From: Burkholderia sp. HI2500
GTDB lineage: Bacteria; Pseudomonadota; Gammaproteobacteria; Burkholderiales; Burkholderiaceae
DNA length: 64,000 nt
Direction: 5' to 3'
NCBI RefSeq assembly: GCF_002223055.1
Contig: NZ_NKFL01000004.1
Span: 1,302,001 to 1,366,000 of the forward strand
The position numbers and the translations under genes were made by a program. This document shows, piece by piece, positions 9,374 to 20,014 of the stretch; the first letter of the stretch is position 1; each line of letters starts with the position of its first letter. Under the pieces are notes generated by a model. The model did not search any database and was not told the DNA's origin. It saw only the letters and a list, made by a program, of their open reading frames with translations.

Positions 9374-9862
9374 ATGGGCAACGCAATTCTGTATCGCATG
9401 CCTTCGGGCATTCCCGGCGACATCAGCCGGCAGTCGCAGGCCACGGTCGAGACGGGGTTCTTCGATTCGACGAACCCGTTCTCGGCGTATGGCCTGTTCG
9501 GCAAGGTCGTGAGCGGCAAGTTCGTGCCGATCGGCGCGGGTGACGTCGCCACGGCCGTCTACGGCCTGCTCGTGCGCCCGTTCCCGACGCAGAGCTCGCA
9601 AGACCCCGTCGGCACGTCGACGCCCCCGACCAAGGGGCCGGCCGACATCCTGCGCCGCGGTTACATGACCGTCCAGCTGAACGCGGGCGTTGCCACGCTC
9701 AACGGCCAGGTCTACGTGCGCGTTGCGGCGGCCGCAGCCGGCAAGCCGATCGGCGGCATCGAAGCAGCGGCTGACGGCACGAACACGATCGCCATCGCCG
9801 GCGCGACGTTCATGGCGGCGGCCGATGCCGCCGGCAACGTCGAAATCGCCTACAACATCTAA
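9374..9862 (+). CDS. Capsid cement/decoration protein
   Basis: Encodes 162 residues after an AAGGAGAG site. Beta-rich and Ala/Gly-rich with no charged tail; lies between the DUF2213 scaffold and the major capsid gene, where the structural cement protein (Gp24-like) of such phages is found. It would stabilise the expanded shell. Family assignment is from position and composition more than motif. Confidence 0.7.
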   Translation: MGNAILYRMPSGIPGDISRQSQATVETGFFDSTNPFSAYGLFGKVVSGKFVPIGAGDVATAVYGLLVRPFPTQSSQDPVGTSTPPTKGPADILRRGYMTVQLNAGVATLNGQVYVRVAAAAAGKPIGGIEAAADGTNTIAIAGATFMAAADAAGNVEIAYNI

Positions 9863-9872
9863 GGGAGCCGAC

Positions 9873-10910
9873 ATGACGACTCACAACAAACCGCTGCTCG
9901 CCCGCGCGGCGGGCATCGCCATCGTCGGCGCGCCGGCGATCATCCGCGCACGCACGCGCGACGCGCTGATGACGTTCGACGCGGCGACGATCGACAGCAC
10001 CGGCTCGTTCCTCGTCGGCGAGCTGGAACGTCTCGACCAGACGCTGCACATGCCGCTCGCGTCCGTCACCTGGTCGCGCGACATCGACCTCCGCGAGGAT
10101 GTGTCGATCGCCGACGAGGTGTCGTCGTTCACGAACTCGACGTTTGCGGCTGCCGGCGGCGCGTCGCCGAATGGCAAGTCGTGGATCGGCAAGGATGCGA
10201 GCGCGATCGCCGGCCTGTCGCTGGACATCGGCAAGACGCCGAATCCGCTCACCCTCTGGGGCATGCAGATCGGCTGGACGATCCCGGAACTCGAATCCGC
10301 GCAGAAGCTCGGTCGCCCGGTCGATCAGCAGAAGTTCGAGGGCATGCAGCTGAAGCACAACATGGACGTCGATGAGCAGGTGTACATCGGCGACCCGATC
10401 CTCGGCGTGACGGGGCTCGTGAACGCTGCGACGGTGACCAACACCAGCAACGCGATCACCGGCAACTGGGGCAGCGCGACGCCGGCGCAGATGCTCGCCG
10501 ACGTGAACGAGCTGCTCAACAGCGTGTGGGCGGCATCGGCATATGCCGTGTGCCCCGAGCGCCTGCTGATCGATCCGCTGAACTTCTCGCGCCTGAACTC
10601 GGAAATCGTGAGCAGCGCGGGCAATATCAGCATCCTGCAGTTCCTGAAGAACAACTCGCTGTCGAACGCCATCAACGGCCGCCCGCTCGAGATCTACCCG
10701 TCGAAGTGGCTCACGAACCGCGGCGCGAGCAACACGAACCGCATGGTCGCGTACACGAAGGACAAGAACCGCGTTCGCTTCCCGCTCGTGCCGCTGCAAC
10801 GCACGCCGCTCGAGTATCGCGACATCCGCCAGCTGACGACGTACTTCGGCCGGCTCGGTGTCGTCGAAGTCGTGTATCCGGAAACGATCGGCTACCGCGA
10901 CGGCGTGTAA
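9873..10910 (+). CDS. Major capsid protein (DUF2184 type)
   Basis: Encodes 345 residues from ATG 9873 with AAGGGAG upstream; longer in-frame starts would overlap the cement gene and lack a ribosome site. Blocks such as LTLWGMQIGWTIPELESAQ and LEYRDIRQLTTYFGRLGVVE match DUF2184 shell proteins (HK97-like fold). The most abundant virion protein by family role. Confidence 0.9.
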   Translation: MTTHNKPLLARAAGIAIVGAPAIIRARTRDALMTFDAATIDSTGSFLVGELERLDQTLHMPLASVTWSRDIDLREDVSIADEVSSFTNSTFAAAGGASPNGKSWIGKDASAIAGLSLDIGKTPNPLTLWGMQIGWTIPELESAQKLGRPVDQQKFEGMQLKHNMDVDEQVYIGDPILGVTGLVNAATVTNTSNAITGNWGSATPAQMLADVNELLNSVWAASAYAVCPERLLIDPLNFSRLNSEIVSSAGNISILQFLKNNSLSNAINGRPLEIYPSKWLTNRGASNTNRMVAYTKDKNRVRFPLVPLQRTPLEYRDIRQLTTYFGRLGVVEVVYPETIGYRDGV

Positions 10911-10919
10911 GGGGGCATC

Positions 10920-11357
10920 ATGGCGAAGACGAAGATCTACGTAGCGAAGGCGTTCAAGCTGCTCGGCGCTGACGGCAAGCACACCGACTTCCACGTCGGC
11001 ATGCATACGGTCGACGAGGCCGTCGCCGAAAACTGGTACGTGAAGCACCACCTCGGCGATCCTGGTGACGCGCCGGCGGCGGCCGGCGGCGACATGTCCG
11101 CGGCGCTCGCGGCGGCGCGCGCCGAGCTCGAAGCCGAGGGCGGCCGGCTGGCCGAACAGCGTGCCGAGCTCGACGCGATGTCGAAGGGCATCGACGCTCG
11201 TGCCGCCGAGCTCGACGCGCGGGAGGGCTCGATCGCCGCGCGCGAACTGGAGCATGCCTCGAACGTTGCGGCGTTCGAGGCTGTTCAGGCAGCTGCTGCC
11301 GACGCTGCGTCGCAGAAGGCGAGCGGCAGCCAGAAGCAGGGCGGCAAGCAGGCATAA
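10920..11357 (+). CDS. Small head-associated protein with coiled coil
   Basis: Encodes 145 residues. A ~50-residue N-terminal domain (ending VAENWYVKHHLGDPG) resembles STY1053-like phage-associated proteins. A heptad-rich coiled coil follows, and then a Lys/Gln tail. GGGGG site upstream; 9 bases after the capsid gene. Probably a minor virion or assembly protein; exact role unknown. Confidence 0.6.
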   Translation: MAKTKIYVAKAFKLLGADGKHTDFHVGMHTVDEAVAENWYVKHHLGDPGDAPAAAGGDMSAALAAARAELEAEGGRLAEQRAELDAMSKGIDARAAELDAREGSIAARELEHASNVAAFEAVQAAAADAASQKASGSQKQGGKQA

Positions 11358-11412
11358 TGGCCGCAGGCGGGGCGCCACTGGCGCGCCCGCCATCTTCAAC
11401 CGAAGGTGACCC

Positions 11413-11796
11413 GTGGATATCGCTCAGTTCCGCCAGACGTTTCCTGAATTCGAGAATTCGACGCTGTACCCCGATGCGGTTATCCAGATCTGGCTGACCG
11501 TGTCCGTGTCGCTCGTGAATCCGGAGCGCTGGCAGGAGCTGACCGACATCGGGATCGGGCTCTGTACCGCGCACCATGTCGCGCTATCGATGCGCGACCA
11601 GAACGCGGCGGCCGTCGGAGCGGTGCCCGGCCAGGTGACCGGGCCGCAGTCGGCGAAGTCCGTCGACAAGGTGAGCGCCAGCTACGACACTGCGGCCGTT
11701 GCCATCAAGGACGGTGGATTCTGGAACAGCACCATGTACGGAATCCGTTATCTCAGCCTCGCGATGATGATGGGCGCGGGCGGCATGCAGCTGTAG
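11413..11796 (+). CDS. DUF4054 head-tail connector protein
   Basis: Encodes 127 residues from a GTG at 11413. It starts with the connector-type DIAQFRQTFPEF segment and ends with YLSLAMMMGAGG, as in DUF4054 adaptors that bind beneath the portal. Located exactly where head completion proteins are encoded. Confidence 0.85.
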   Translation: MDIAQFRQTFPEFENSTLYPDAVIQIWLTVSVSLVNPERWQELTDIGIGLCTAHHVALSMRDQNAAAVGAVPGQVTGPQSAKSVDKVSASYDTAAVAIKDGGFWNSTMYGIRYLSLAMMMGAGGMQL

Positions 11797-11824
11797 CGCC
11801 GCCGCTGCCCGCTGGGAGAACCCC

Positions 11825-12307
11825 ATGGGCAGCATGAAAATCGACCGCCTCGACGAGGTGCTGAAGTCGATCGCCGGTCTTGTGAAACAGGAGGTGCTCG
11901 TCGGCGTGCCCGACAGCACGGCCGGTCGCAAGGACGACGGCGAACCGCTCAGCAACGCCGAGATCGGCTACATCCAGGAGACTGGATCCCCAGCTAACAA
12001 CATCCCCGCGCGCCCGCACCTCGTGCCCGGTGTGCAGGACGCGCGGCCGAAGTTCGAGCCGCAGCTGCAGAAGGGCGTCGAAGCAGCGCTCGATGGCGAC
12101 CTCGAACAGGTCCAGCGCCGGCTCAACATGGCCGGCATCGCGGCACAGAACTCCGTGCGCGCGAAGATCAACAGCAACATCGCCCCCGAACTGGCTGAAT
12201 CGACGCTCGAAGCGCGGCGCCGGCGCGGCATCACGCGCGAGAACACGCTGGTCGACACCGGCCAGTACCGCAACTCGATCACGTATGTGATCCGCAAGAA
12301 GGGGTAG
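11825..12307 (+). CDS. Head-tail completion/neck protein (gp10-like)
   Basis: Encodes 160 residues. The IPARPHLVPGV block (about residues 60-70) and the C-terminal LVDTGQYRNSITY block are hallmarks of neck/tail-completion proteins of the HK97 gp10 type. Good ribosome site (GGGAGAACCCC). Probably joins the head adaptor to the tail tube. Confidence 0.8.
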   Translation: MGSMKIDRLDEVLKSIAGLVKQEVLVGVPDSTAGRKDDGEPLSNAEIGYIQETGSPANNIPARPHLVPGVQDARPKFEPQLQKGVEAALDGDLEQVQRRLNMAGIAAQNSVRAKINSNIAPELAESTLEARRRRGITRENTLVDTGQYRNSITYVIRKKG

Positions 12308-12310
12308 CGC

Positions 12311-12682
12311 ATGGCTTTCCTCGACGTCACCGAGGTGCTGCTCGACCCGGATTTCATGGATACCGGCCTGATCTGCAACCGCATGACTCAGGTTGTCGAC
12401 GCGCATGGGCGCGGGCAGAACACGCCGACGGCCACCCCGTTCGCCGCCGTCGTGACGAGCGACAAGGGCGACATCCTGCACCGGAATGCCGACGGCAGCC
12501 GAATCATCGGCTCGATCACGCTTCACACGATGTTTCGCCTGATGGATGGCAGTCCCGGGCAGGACGCCGACGAGGTGATCTGGGCCGGCCGCACCTACAC
12601 CGTTGTCAACGTGAACGACTACTCGCACTTCGGCCGCGGCTTCGTCTGCGCGACGTGCGACCTGAAACCCCTCTCGGGATGA
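12311..12682 (+). CDS. Probable head closure/stopper protein
   Basis: Encodes 123 residues, beta-rich, with a WAGRTYTVVNVNDYSHFGRGF core like SPP1 gp16-type stoppers, which often carry a (Y/W)xVxxVxD strand pair. Begins 3 bases after the neck protein stop. Role inferred from position between the neck protein and the tail terminator. Confidence 0.6.
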   Translation: MAFLDVTEVLLDPDFMDTGLICNRMTQVVDAHGRGQNTPTATPFAAVVTSDKGDILHRNADGSRIIGSITLHTMFRLMDGSPGQDADEVIWAGRTYTVVNVNDYSHFGRGFVCATCDLKPLSG

Positions 12683-12686
12683 CGCT

Positions 12687-13277
12687 ATGACCGACAGCTC
12701 GACCGGCGGATACCTGGCGCCAGCCGTCGATACGCCGCCGGAGGAGGACGATGCCCTCGATGACTTGGTGCACGACCTGGTCGCGGGTATCACGGCCCTG
12801 TCTCCCGACCTCGTGCGGCCGCGCTGGCAACCAGTGGTCGCGAAGCAGCCCGAGCCGGGCGTCAACTGGTGCGCATTCGGCATCCAGACGCAGACGCTAG
12901 ACGCCAGCCCGGCGATCGTCCACAACGGCGCGAACGAGGGCAGCGACACGTACATCCGCCATCAGGATCTCGACGTGCTCTGCACGTTCTACGGCCCGCA
13001 GGCCAAGGGCAATGCGCAGCGGCTTGCCGACGGTCTCTCGCTTCCGCAGAACCGCGAGCAACTCCAGCTGCTCGACATGGCGTTCGTCGGCGTCTCCGAG
13101 ATCCGTGCGGCGCCGGACCTGGTCAACCAGCAATGGGTGCGGCGGTACGACATGTCCGTAAAGCTGCGCCGCAAGGTCACGCGCACCTACGCGGTCCTGA
13201 ACCTGAAGTCTGTGCAGGCGTCGACGACGACAGACGCGTCGCCGCCGGTCACATCCACCATAAACGTCAACCTGTAG
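12687..13277 (+). CDS. Tail terminator (neck gp12-like, LIC_12616 type)
   Basis: Encodes 196 residues. The middle part, with NWCAFGIQTQTLDASP and the QDLDVLCTFYGPQA strand, resembles phage neck terminator proteins that cap the tail tube and allow head joining. Immediately before the sheath gene, as expected. The C-terminus is Thr/Ser-rich and probably flexible. Confidence 0.75.
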   Translation: MTDSSTGGYLAPAVDTPPEEDDALDDLVHDLVAGITALSPDLVRPRWQPVVAKQPEPGVNWCAFGIQTQTLDASPAIVHNGANEGSDTYIRHQDLDVLCTFYGPQAKGNAQRLADGLSLPQNREQLQLLDMAFVGVSEIRAAPDLVNQQWVRRYDMSVKLRRKVTRTYAVLNLKSVQASTTTDASPPVTSTINVNL

Positions 13278-15098
<1,821 letters not shown>

Positions 15099-15113
15099 AG
15101 GAAGAAAAACACC

Positions 15114-15554
15114 ATGAGCACCTATAGCTTTGTGGACGTCACGGCGACGATCGTCGGTCCGACGGGCGTGTTCTCGCTCGGCTACGGAGAGGCCACCGCA
15201 GAGGAAGGCATCGTGATCGCTCGCGCCGGCGACAAGAACACGATGACCATCGGCTCGGATGGCGAGGGCATGCATAGCCTGCATGCCGACAAGTCCGGCC
15301 AGGTGACGCTGCGTTACCTGAAGACCGCGCCCGTCAACGCCAAGCTGATGGCGATGTACGACGCGCAGTCGCTGTCGAGCGCCCTCTGGGGCAAGAACCT
15401 CATCGAGGTGTCGCAGACTGCGGCCGGTGATGTCATCACGGCGCGCAGCTGCGCGTTCAAGAAGGCGCCGGAACTGAAGTATGCGAAGGACGGCGACATC
15501 GTCGAGTGGATCTTCGACTCGATCAAGATCGACAGCCTGCTCGGGACGTACTGA
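15114..15554 (+). CDS. Tail tube protein (DUF3277)
   Basis: Encodes 146 residues, matching DUF3277 tube proteins: YSFVDVTATIVGPTGVFSLG at the start and GDIVEWIFDSIKIDSLLGTY at the end. Placed directly after the sheath, the standard order. GGAAGAA site upstream. Confidence 0.9.
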   Translation: MSTYSFVDVTATIVGPTGVFSLGYGEATAEEGIVIARAGDKNTMTIGSDGEGMHSLHADKSGQVTLRYLKTAPVNAKLMAMYDAQSLSSALWGKNLIEVSQTAAGDVITARSCAFKKAPELKYAKDGDIVEWIFDSIKIDSLLGTY

Positions 15555-15556
15555 CC

Positions 15557-16084
15557 ATGGCGACGGAAATCCAGTTGGGCGGCAAGCGGTACCAGATCGG
15601 CAAGCTGAACGCGATGCAGCAGTTTCACGTGAGCCGCCGCATCGCGCCGATCATCCCGTCGATGATTCCAGTGCTGATGAAGTTCTATGCGGAGATCGAG
15701 CGCTCGCGCAACGCTGCCGCGAACGCGGCGCTCGGCGCACTCGCAGCTGGCGAGGATGCCTCGGCCGCCGAACAGCGAGACATGCTCGGCCTCGTGGACT
15801 CGATCGCGCCGGTGCTGCAGCCATTCGCTGACGCGCTCGCCGGGCTGAAGGACGAAGATGCCGAGTATGTCTTCGGGACATGCCTGTCGGTAGTCGAGCG
15901 CCAGCATCAGAACGGCTGGGCGAAGGTCTGGTCGGCTGCCCATAAGACGTCGCTGTTCGACGATATGGACATGGGGTCCATGCTGCCGCTGGTCGTGCGC
16001 GTCGTGGTCGAGAACCTCGGCCCTTTTATCAACGGGCTGCTTACCAGCCAAGCGAGCAGCCCGGCGGCGACTACGGCTGGTTGA
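15557..16084 (+). CDS. Tail assembly chaperone, upstream (zero-frame) product
   Basis: Encodes 175 residues from ATG 15557, 2 bases after the tube stop. Helical protein between tube and tape measure genes, the position of the G-type tail chaperone that coats the tape measure before tube polymerisation. Near its end (16021-16027) lies a CCCTTTT heptamer in the X XXY YYZ phase, which would shift a fraction of ribosomes to the -1 frame and append the next ORF. Confidence 0.85.
   Translation: MATEIQLGGKRYQIGKLNAMQQFHVSRRIAPIIPSMIPVLMKFYAEIERSRNAAANAALGALAAGEDASAAEQRDMLGLVDSIAPVLQPFADALAGLKDEDAEYVFGTCLSVVERQHQNGWAKVWSAAHKTSLFDDMDMGSMLPLVVRVVVENLGPFINGLLTSQASSPAATTAG
16021..16027 (+). promoter_or_regulatory. 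CCCTTTT slippery heptamer for -1 frameshifting
   Basis: In the zero frame the reading is ggC CCT TTT atc; after a -1 slip both tRNAs can re-pair as CCC TTT. The -1 frame stays open from here to the stop at 16264-16266. Confidence 0.7.
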
Positions 16085-16266
16085 AGTCGCTGCCCGGCGG
16101 CGAGGACTGGCTGCTCGCGCCCGTGCACGCGCAGATGTGCCGGTTCGAGTCGTTGAAGGACGGGACGCTTGATCTGGCCGACGTCGCGCTGATGAACGAT
16201 TCACTCGCCGTCAGGGCAGACAACGAAGCGGCTTGGCGCCGCAGACAGGAAAGAGAAAATGGCTGA
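16027..16266 (+). CDS. Tail assembly chaperone, -1 frameshift extension
   Basis: The -1 frame adds 79 residues after codon 157 of the upstream ORF, giving a predicted 236-residue fusion. The added segment reads naturally through the zero-frame stop (GGDYGWLKSLPGGEDW at the junction) and resembles the small DUF6889-like partner in related phages. Independent starts here are poor (a TTG at 16081 with no ribosome site). The fused form is expected to be the minor, tape-measure-recruiting chaperone. Its stop overlaps the tape measure start at 16259. Confidence 0.75.
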   Translation, partial: YQRAAYQPSEQPGGDYGWLKSLPGGEDWLLAPVHAQMCRFESLKDGTLDLADVALMNDSLAVRADNEAAWRRRQERENG

Positions 16267-18115
16267 ATCGGTCGTCATCCGCGAGTTCCTGGTCGCTCTC
16301 GGCTTCAAGGTCGACGAGAAGGGCCTGAAGAACTTCACGGAGGGCGTCGAGGGGGCAACTAAGGGCGTCACGCGCCTGATCACCACGATCTCCGGCGCCG
16401 CGCTCACGCTCGGCGCGGGCGTGTCCGCGTTCGCGTCAAAGCTCGAACGGTTGTACTTCGTGTCGCAGCGCACGGGCGCTGCGGCGACGAGCCTACGCGC
16501 GTTCGACTTCGCCGCCCGCAATCTCGGCGTGTCGACCGACGCCGCGTTCGGCACGATCGAGAACCTCGCGCGCTTCCTGCGCAATAACCCTGCGGGGGAG
16601 GGTTATCTCGCGAGCCTCGGCGTGCAGACGCGGAACGCAAACGGCGAGCTCCGCGACACAGTCGACATCATGTCGGATCTCGGCGGCGCGCTCGCCAAGA
16701 TGCCAACCTGGCGCGCGGCCCAGTACGCGAACATCTTCGGGATCGACGAGAACCTGATGCTCGCGATGCGCAACGGGGACTTCGAGAAGCTCCTGAAGCA
16801 GTATCGCGAGATGTCGGCGACGACCGGGCTCGACAAGGCGGCCGACGACTCGCACCAGTTCATGATCCGGCTGCGCGAGATCGGGACGTCGTTCGAGAAC
16901 CTTGGCATCCGCGTTGAGGGCGTGATGCTGCAGAAGATCGGGCCGCAGCTCGATCACTTCCAGAAGTGGATGGATGACCACGGCGAAGAAATCGCGCGCC
17001 GCGTCGGCGACATCGCGAGCGCCTTCGTCAGCGCGGCCGCTGCCATGGGACCGCCCTTGAAGTGGCTCGCCGACGAATTCCTTGAGCTGGACAAGGCGAC
17101 CGATGGCTGGTCGACGAAACTGCTGTTCATGGTCGGCATTTTCAAGGTGCTGGGCGGGTTTCAGATCATCGGCGGTATCTGGAAGATGGTGACAGCGCTG
17201 CGCGCGATGGGTGCTGCCACGGCGGCCGCATCGACAGCTGGCACGGCCGCCGGCGGCGTAGGGTTGCTCGGCCGGCTGCTGCCGTTCGCGGCGCGCCTCG
17301 CAGGCGGCTTGGGCCTGCTGCTGCACAGCGACGACCTGAACAGCAGCGAGGAAGAAGAGCTTCGCCGGCGCCAGGCGCTCGGGCCGACGATTGACGGGCC
17401 GCAACCGAGCGGCGCGCAGGGTGCGCCGTCTACCGCAGCGCCGCCCGCGCCGGCGCCGGGCCAGCCCGGCCCAGCGACTTCGAATAGCGGCAGCAATCTG
17501 TCGGCACCGGGCTTCATCGATCGCGTGCGCGCCGCAATCGCCGCGGCGAAGGAGTCGGAGCGCAAGTACGGCGTCCCGTGGCTGGTCACGTTCGCGCAGT
17601 GGGCGCTTGAAAGCGGATTCGGTAGCAGCGGCCTGTCGAAGCGCAGCAACAACCCGTTCAGTATCCAGGCCGCCAAGGGTCAGGACTTCGTGTGGGGCCT
17701 TGATCATCGCGCTGACGGCACGCCGTACCAGGCGAAGTTCCGCCGGTTCAAGACGCTCGAGGAAGCGTTCGATGCGCATGCGCAGCTGCTCGCGAAGGGC
17801 AAGCCGTACGCGAATGCCCGGAAGGTGATGGGCAACGCCTTTTCGTTTGCCGACGCATTGACCGGCGTCTATGCCGAGGACCGCAACTACGGCGCGAAGC
17901 TCAAGAAGATCATGTCGAACGCACTGCAAAATCCCGAGTGGCTCGCGCCGTCGGCAGGGCCGTCCGGCGTGTCGAATCACGTCGAGATCAACCAGGACGT
18001 CAAGATTCAGGTGAGCGGATCCAGCGACCCTGATGCGACCGCGCGGTCGGTCGCGCGCGAGCAGAAGGGTGTCGCCGACGCCACGGTGCGGAACATGAAA
18101 GGGGCGATGACGTGA
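16259..18115 (+). CDS. Tape measure protein with C-terminal glucosaminidase domain
   Basis: Encodes 618 residues. An N-terminal helical/hydrophobic region (residues ~1-350) contains membrane-like segments (RLITTISGAALTLGAGVSAF; a 300-340 Gly/Ala/Leu stretch). Then comes a Pro/Ala linker (~380-415). Residues ~418-560 form a FlgJ/LytF-type N-acetylglucosaminidase (WALESGFGSSGLSKRSNNPFSIQ; likely catalytic E451). The enzyme would open peptidoglycan as the tape is ejected. The C-terminal tail (VEINQDVKIQVSG) resembles tape measure tails. The tail is predicted short, since the helical part is only ~350 residues. Confidence 0.9.
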   Translation: MAESVVIREFLVALGFKVDEKGLKNFTEGVEGATKGVTRLITTISGAALTLGAGVSAFASKLERLYFVSQRTGAAATSLRAFDFAARNLGVSTDAAFGTIENLARFLRNNPAGEGYLASLGVQTRNANGELRDTVDIMSDLGGALAKMPTWRAAQYANIFGIDENLMLAMRNGDFEKLLKQYREMSATTGLDKAADDSHQFMIRLREIGTSFENLGIRVEGVMLQKIGPQLDHFQKWMDDHGEEIARRVGDIASAFVSAAAAMGPPLKWLADEFLELDKATDGWSTKLLFMVGIFKVLGGFQIIGGIWKMVTALRAMGAATAAASTAGTAAGGVGLLGRLLPFAARLAGGLGLLLHSDDLNSSEEEELRRRQALGPTIDGPQPSGAQGAPSTAAPPAPAPGQPGPATSNSGSNLSAPGFIDRVRAAIAAAKESERKYGVPWLVTFAQWALESGFGSSGLSKRSNNPFSIQAAKGQDFVWGLDHRADGTPYQAKFRRFKTLEEAFDAHAQLLAKGKPYANARKVMGNAFSFADALTGVYAEDRNYGAKLKKIMSNALQNPEWLAPSAGPSGVSNHVEINQDVKIQVSGSSDPDATARSVAREQKGVADATVRNMKGAMT

Positions 18116-18711
18116 GCACGCTTTCCGACATCCTCGACGTCACACTCGTCGGCAGCAAGAAGATCGGCACCGTGACGATCTCGGCCGCCATCGAAGAGGT
18201 GTATAGCGACGAGGTGGTCGTCACCGAGCATCCGGTTGAAACCGGGGCGCCGGTGAACGACCACGCGTACATGCGGCCGCGCGAGATCCTGATGAAGTGC
18301 GGATGGAGCAACGCGGACTACGAGGCGTTGCTCGGCGCGGCCGTCGTGTCGTTCGACGATACCGGGGCTAACACGATGGCGACCGGCACATACGTCGATG
18401 CGATCTACAGCCAACTGCTGCAGATCCAGGGCACGCGGCTGCCGATCGACGTTGTGTCGACGCGCCGGAAGTATTCGAACATGTTGATCACCGGCCTCTC
18501 GGTCGTCACGGACGTGAAATCCGGCTCGGCGCTTATGCTAACGGCGTCGCTGAAGCAGGTGATCATTGTGAGCACGCAGGCGACGAAGCTACCGCCGCGC
18601 GCTAACCAGGCGAACCCGGCCGCGACTGCCGAGACGCAAAACGCGGGAGCGAAGTCAGCAGTGCCGGCGTCGCCGGCGCCGGGCGGCTCGGTTCCACCGA
18701 CGAGCATGTGA
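18112..18711 (+). CDS. Dit-like baseplate protein
   Basis: Encodes 199 residues from a GTG at 18112 overlapping the tape measure stop. The block VYSDEVVVTEHPVETGAPVNDHAYMRP is characteristic of Dit-like tail proteins that form the first ring below the tube. The last ~45 residues are a Pro/Ala-rich tail. It anchors the baseplate hub. Confidence 0.85.
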   Translation: MSTLSDILDVTLVGSKKIGTVTISAAIEEVYSDEVVVTEHPVETGAPVNDHAYMRPREILMKCGWSNADYEALLGAAVVSFDDTGANTMATGTYVDAIYSQLLQIQGTRLPIDVVSTRRKYSNMLITGLSVVTDVKSGSALMLTASLKQVIIVSTQATKLPPRANQANPAATAETQNAGAKSAVPASPAPGGSVPPTSM

Positions 18712-19025
18712 TGACGACGTTCTACGAAATCCCGCTGACGCCGGACCCACAGACGTTCACGGTCACGCTGAGCAGCGTCATTTATCAGTTGACGGTGCAG
18801 TATCGCGCGGCTGGGGGCACGGGCTGGGTCCTTGATGTTGCGGACGCGAGCGGCAGTCCGCTGGTCAACGGTATCCCGTTGGTGACGGGAACCGACCTAT
18901 TGGGGCAATACGGATATCTCGGCTTCGGTGGCCGTCTATGGGTGCAGGGAGCTGCGAGCCCCGATGACGTGCCGACGTTCGATGATCTGGGTGTTGGTTC
19001 TCACGTTTTCTGGGTGACAAACTGA
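18711..19025 (+). CDS. Baseplate plug protein (DUF6983/Pam3 gp18-like)
   Basis: Encodes 104 residues. ATG 18711 overlaps the preceding stop; a GTG 3 bases earlier is an alternative. Beta-rich, with the FYEIPLTPDPQTFTVTLSS start and LLGQYGYLGFGGRLWVQG block of the plug proteins described in minimal contractile tails such as cyanophage Pam3. Probably seals the tube at the baseplate. Confidence 0.75.
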   Translation: MTTFYEIPLTPDPQTFTVTLSSVIYQLTVQYRAAGGTGWVLDVADASGSPLVNGIPLVTGTDLLGQYGYLGFGGRLWVQGAASPDDVPTFDDLGVGSHVFWVTN

Positions 19026-20014
19026 TGGGAACGCAACAATTCGGCCGCAAAGTCTCGCTGATCATCGGCCCGGACTCCGGCGACGCGCTGGACCTGTCCG
19101 GCCTGCGCATCGTATTCCGCGTGCAGCGCGGCGACCTCCAGACGCCGAACTCAGCAAGGATCCGGGTCTACAACGTGTCCGATAACACGGCGCAGCGCGC
19201 GGCGGCCGAGTTCACGCGCGTGGTGCTGCAGGCCGGCTACGAGGGCAACTACGGGATCATCTTCGACGGGTCGATCATTCAGGTGCGGCGCGGGCGTGAA
19301 AGCCCGACCGACACCTACATCGACATCACGGCGGCCGATGGCGACATGGCTTACAACTTCGCTGTGGTCAACACGACGCTCGCGGCAGGCTCGACGCATG
19401 CCGACGTCGTCAACGCGTGCCTGAATGCGATGGGGAAGTTTGGCGTGACCGCCGGCTATATCGTGGATCTGCCGGCGAATCCTCTGCCGCGAGGCCAGGT
19501 GCTGTTCGGCATGGCGCGCGACCACCTCGAAACGGTCGCGCGGTCGACGCAGACGCTCTGGTCGATACAGGACGGCCAACTGCAGATTGTGCCCGAGACG
19601 TCGTATGTTCCCGGCGAGATCCCGGTGATCAACGCAAAGTCGGGCATGGTCGGGCTGCCCGAGCAGACGCAGAACGGCATCACCGTGCGCATGCTGCTCA
19701 ACCCGGCAGTGAAGATCGGTCGCCTGATTCAGCTCGACAACTCGAGCATCCAGCGATATGAATTCAGTTTGAGCAGCGCCGATGCCATCGCTAGTCGCAA
19801 TACGGCGCTGCAAAACCGGATCAACGGTGATGGCTTCTATTACGTGATGACGAACGAGTTTTGGGGCGATACGCGCGGAAACGACTGGTACAACGAGGTG
19901 ATTTGCCTGGCTGTGGATGCGACAGCACAGGATCTAAATCTCGTGAATAAGAGCGACCAGAATGTCAGCGGCGTGGTCCCCCCGAAACTCGGTGTGATTG
20001 ATCCCTACGGCTGA
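19025..20014 (+). CDS. Baseplate hub protein
   Basis: Encodes 329 residues, beta-rich. LRIVFRVQRGDLQTPNSARIRVYNVS near the N-terminus and GVTVRML/NPAVKIGRLIQL-like strands in the middle are typical of hub proteins between the Dit-like ring and the spike. Its 3' end overlaps the 3' end of an inverted gene by 10 bases. Confidence 0.8.
   Translation: MGTQQFGRKVSLIIGPDSGDALDLSGLRIVFRVQRGDLQTPNSARIRVYNVSDNTAQRAAAEFTRVVLQAGYEGNYGIIFDGSIIQVRRGRESPTDTYIDITAADGDMAYNFAVVNTTLAAGSTHADVVNACLNAMGKFGVTAGYIVDLPANPLPRGQVLFGMARDHLETVARSTQTLWSIQDGQLQIVPETSYVPGEIPVINAKSGMVGLPEQTQNGITVRMLLNPAVKIGRLIQLDNSSIQRYEFSLSSADAIASRNTALQNRINGDGFYYVMTNEFWGDTRGNDWYNEVICLAVDATAQDLNLVNKSDQNVSGVVPPKLGVIDPYG

Noticed and set aside
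9810..11399. 529-residue minus-strand ORF over capsid genes
   Set aside because: Antisense shadow of the major capsid and next genes.
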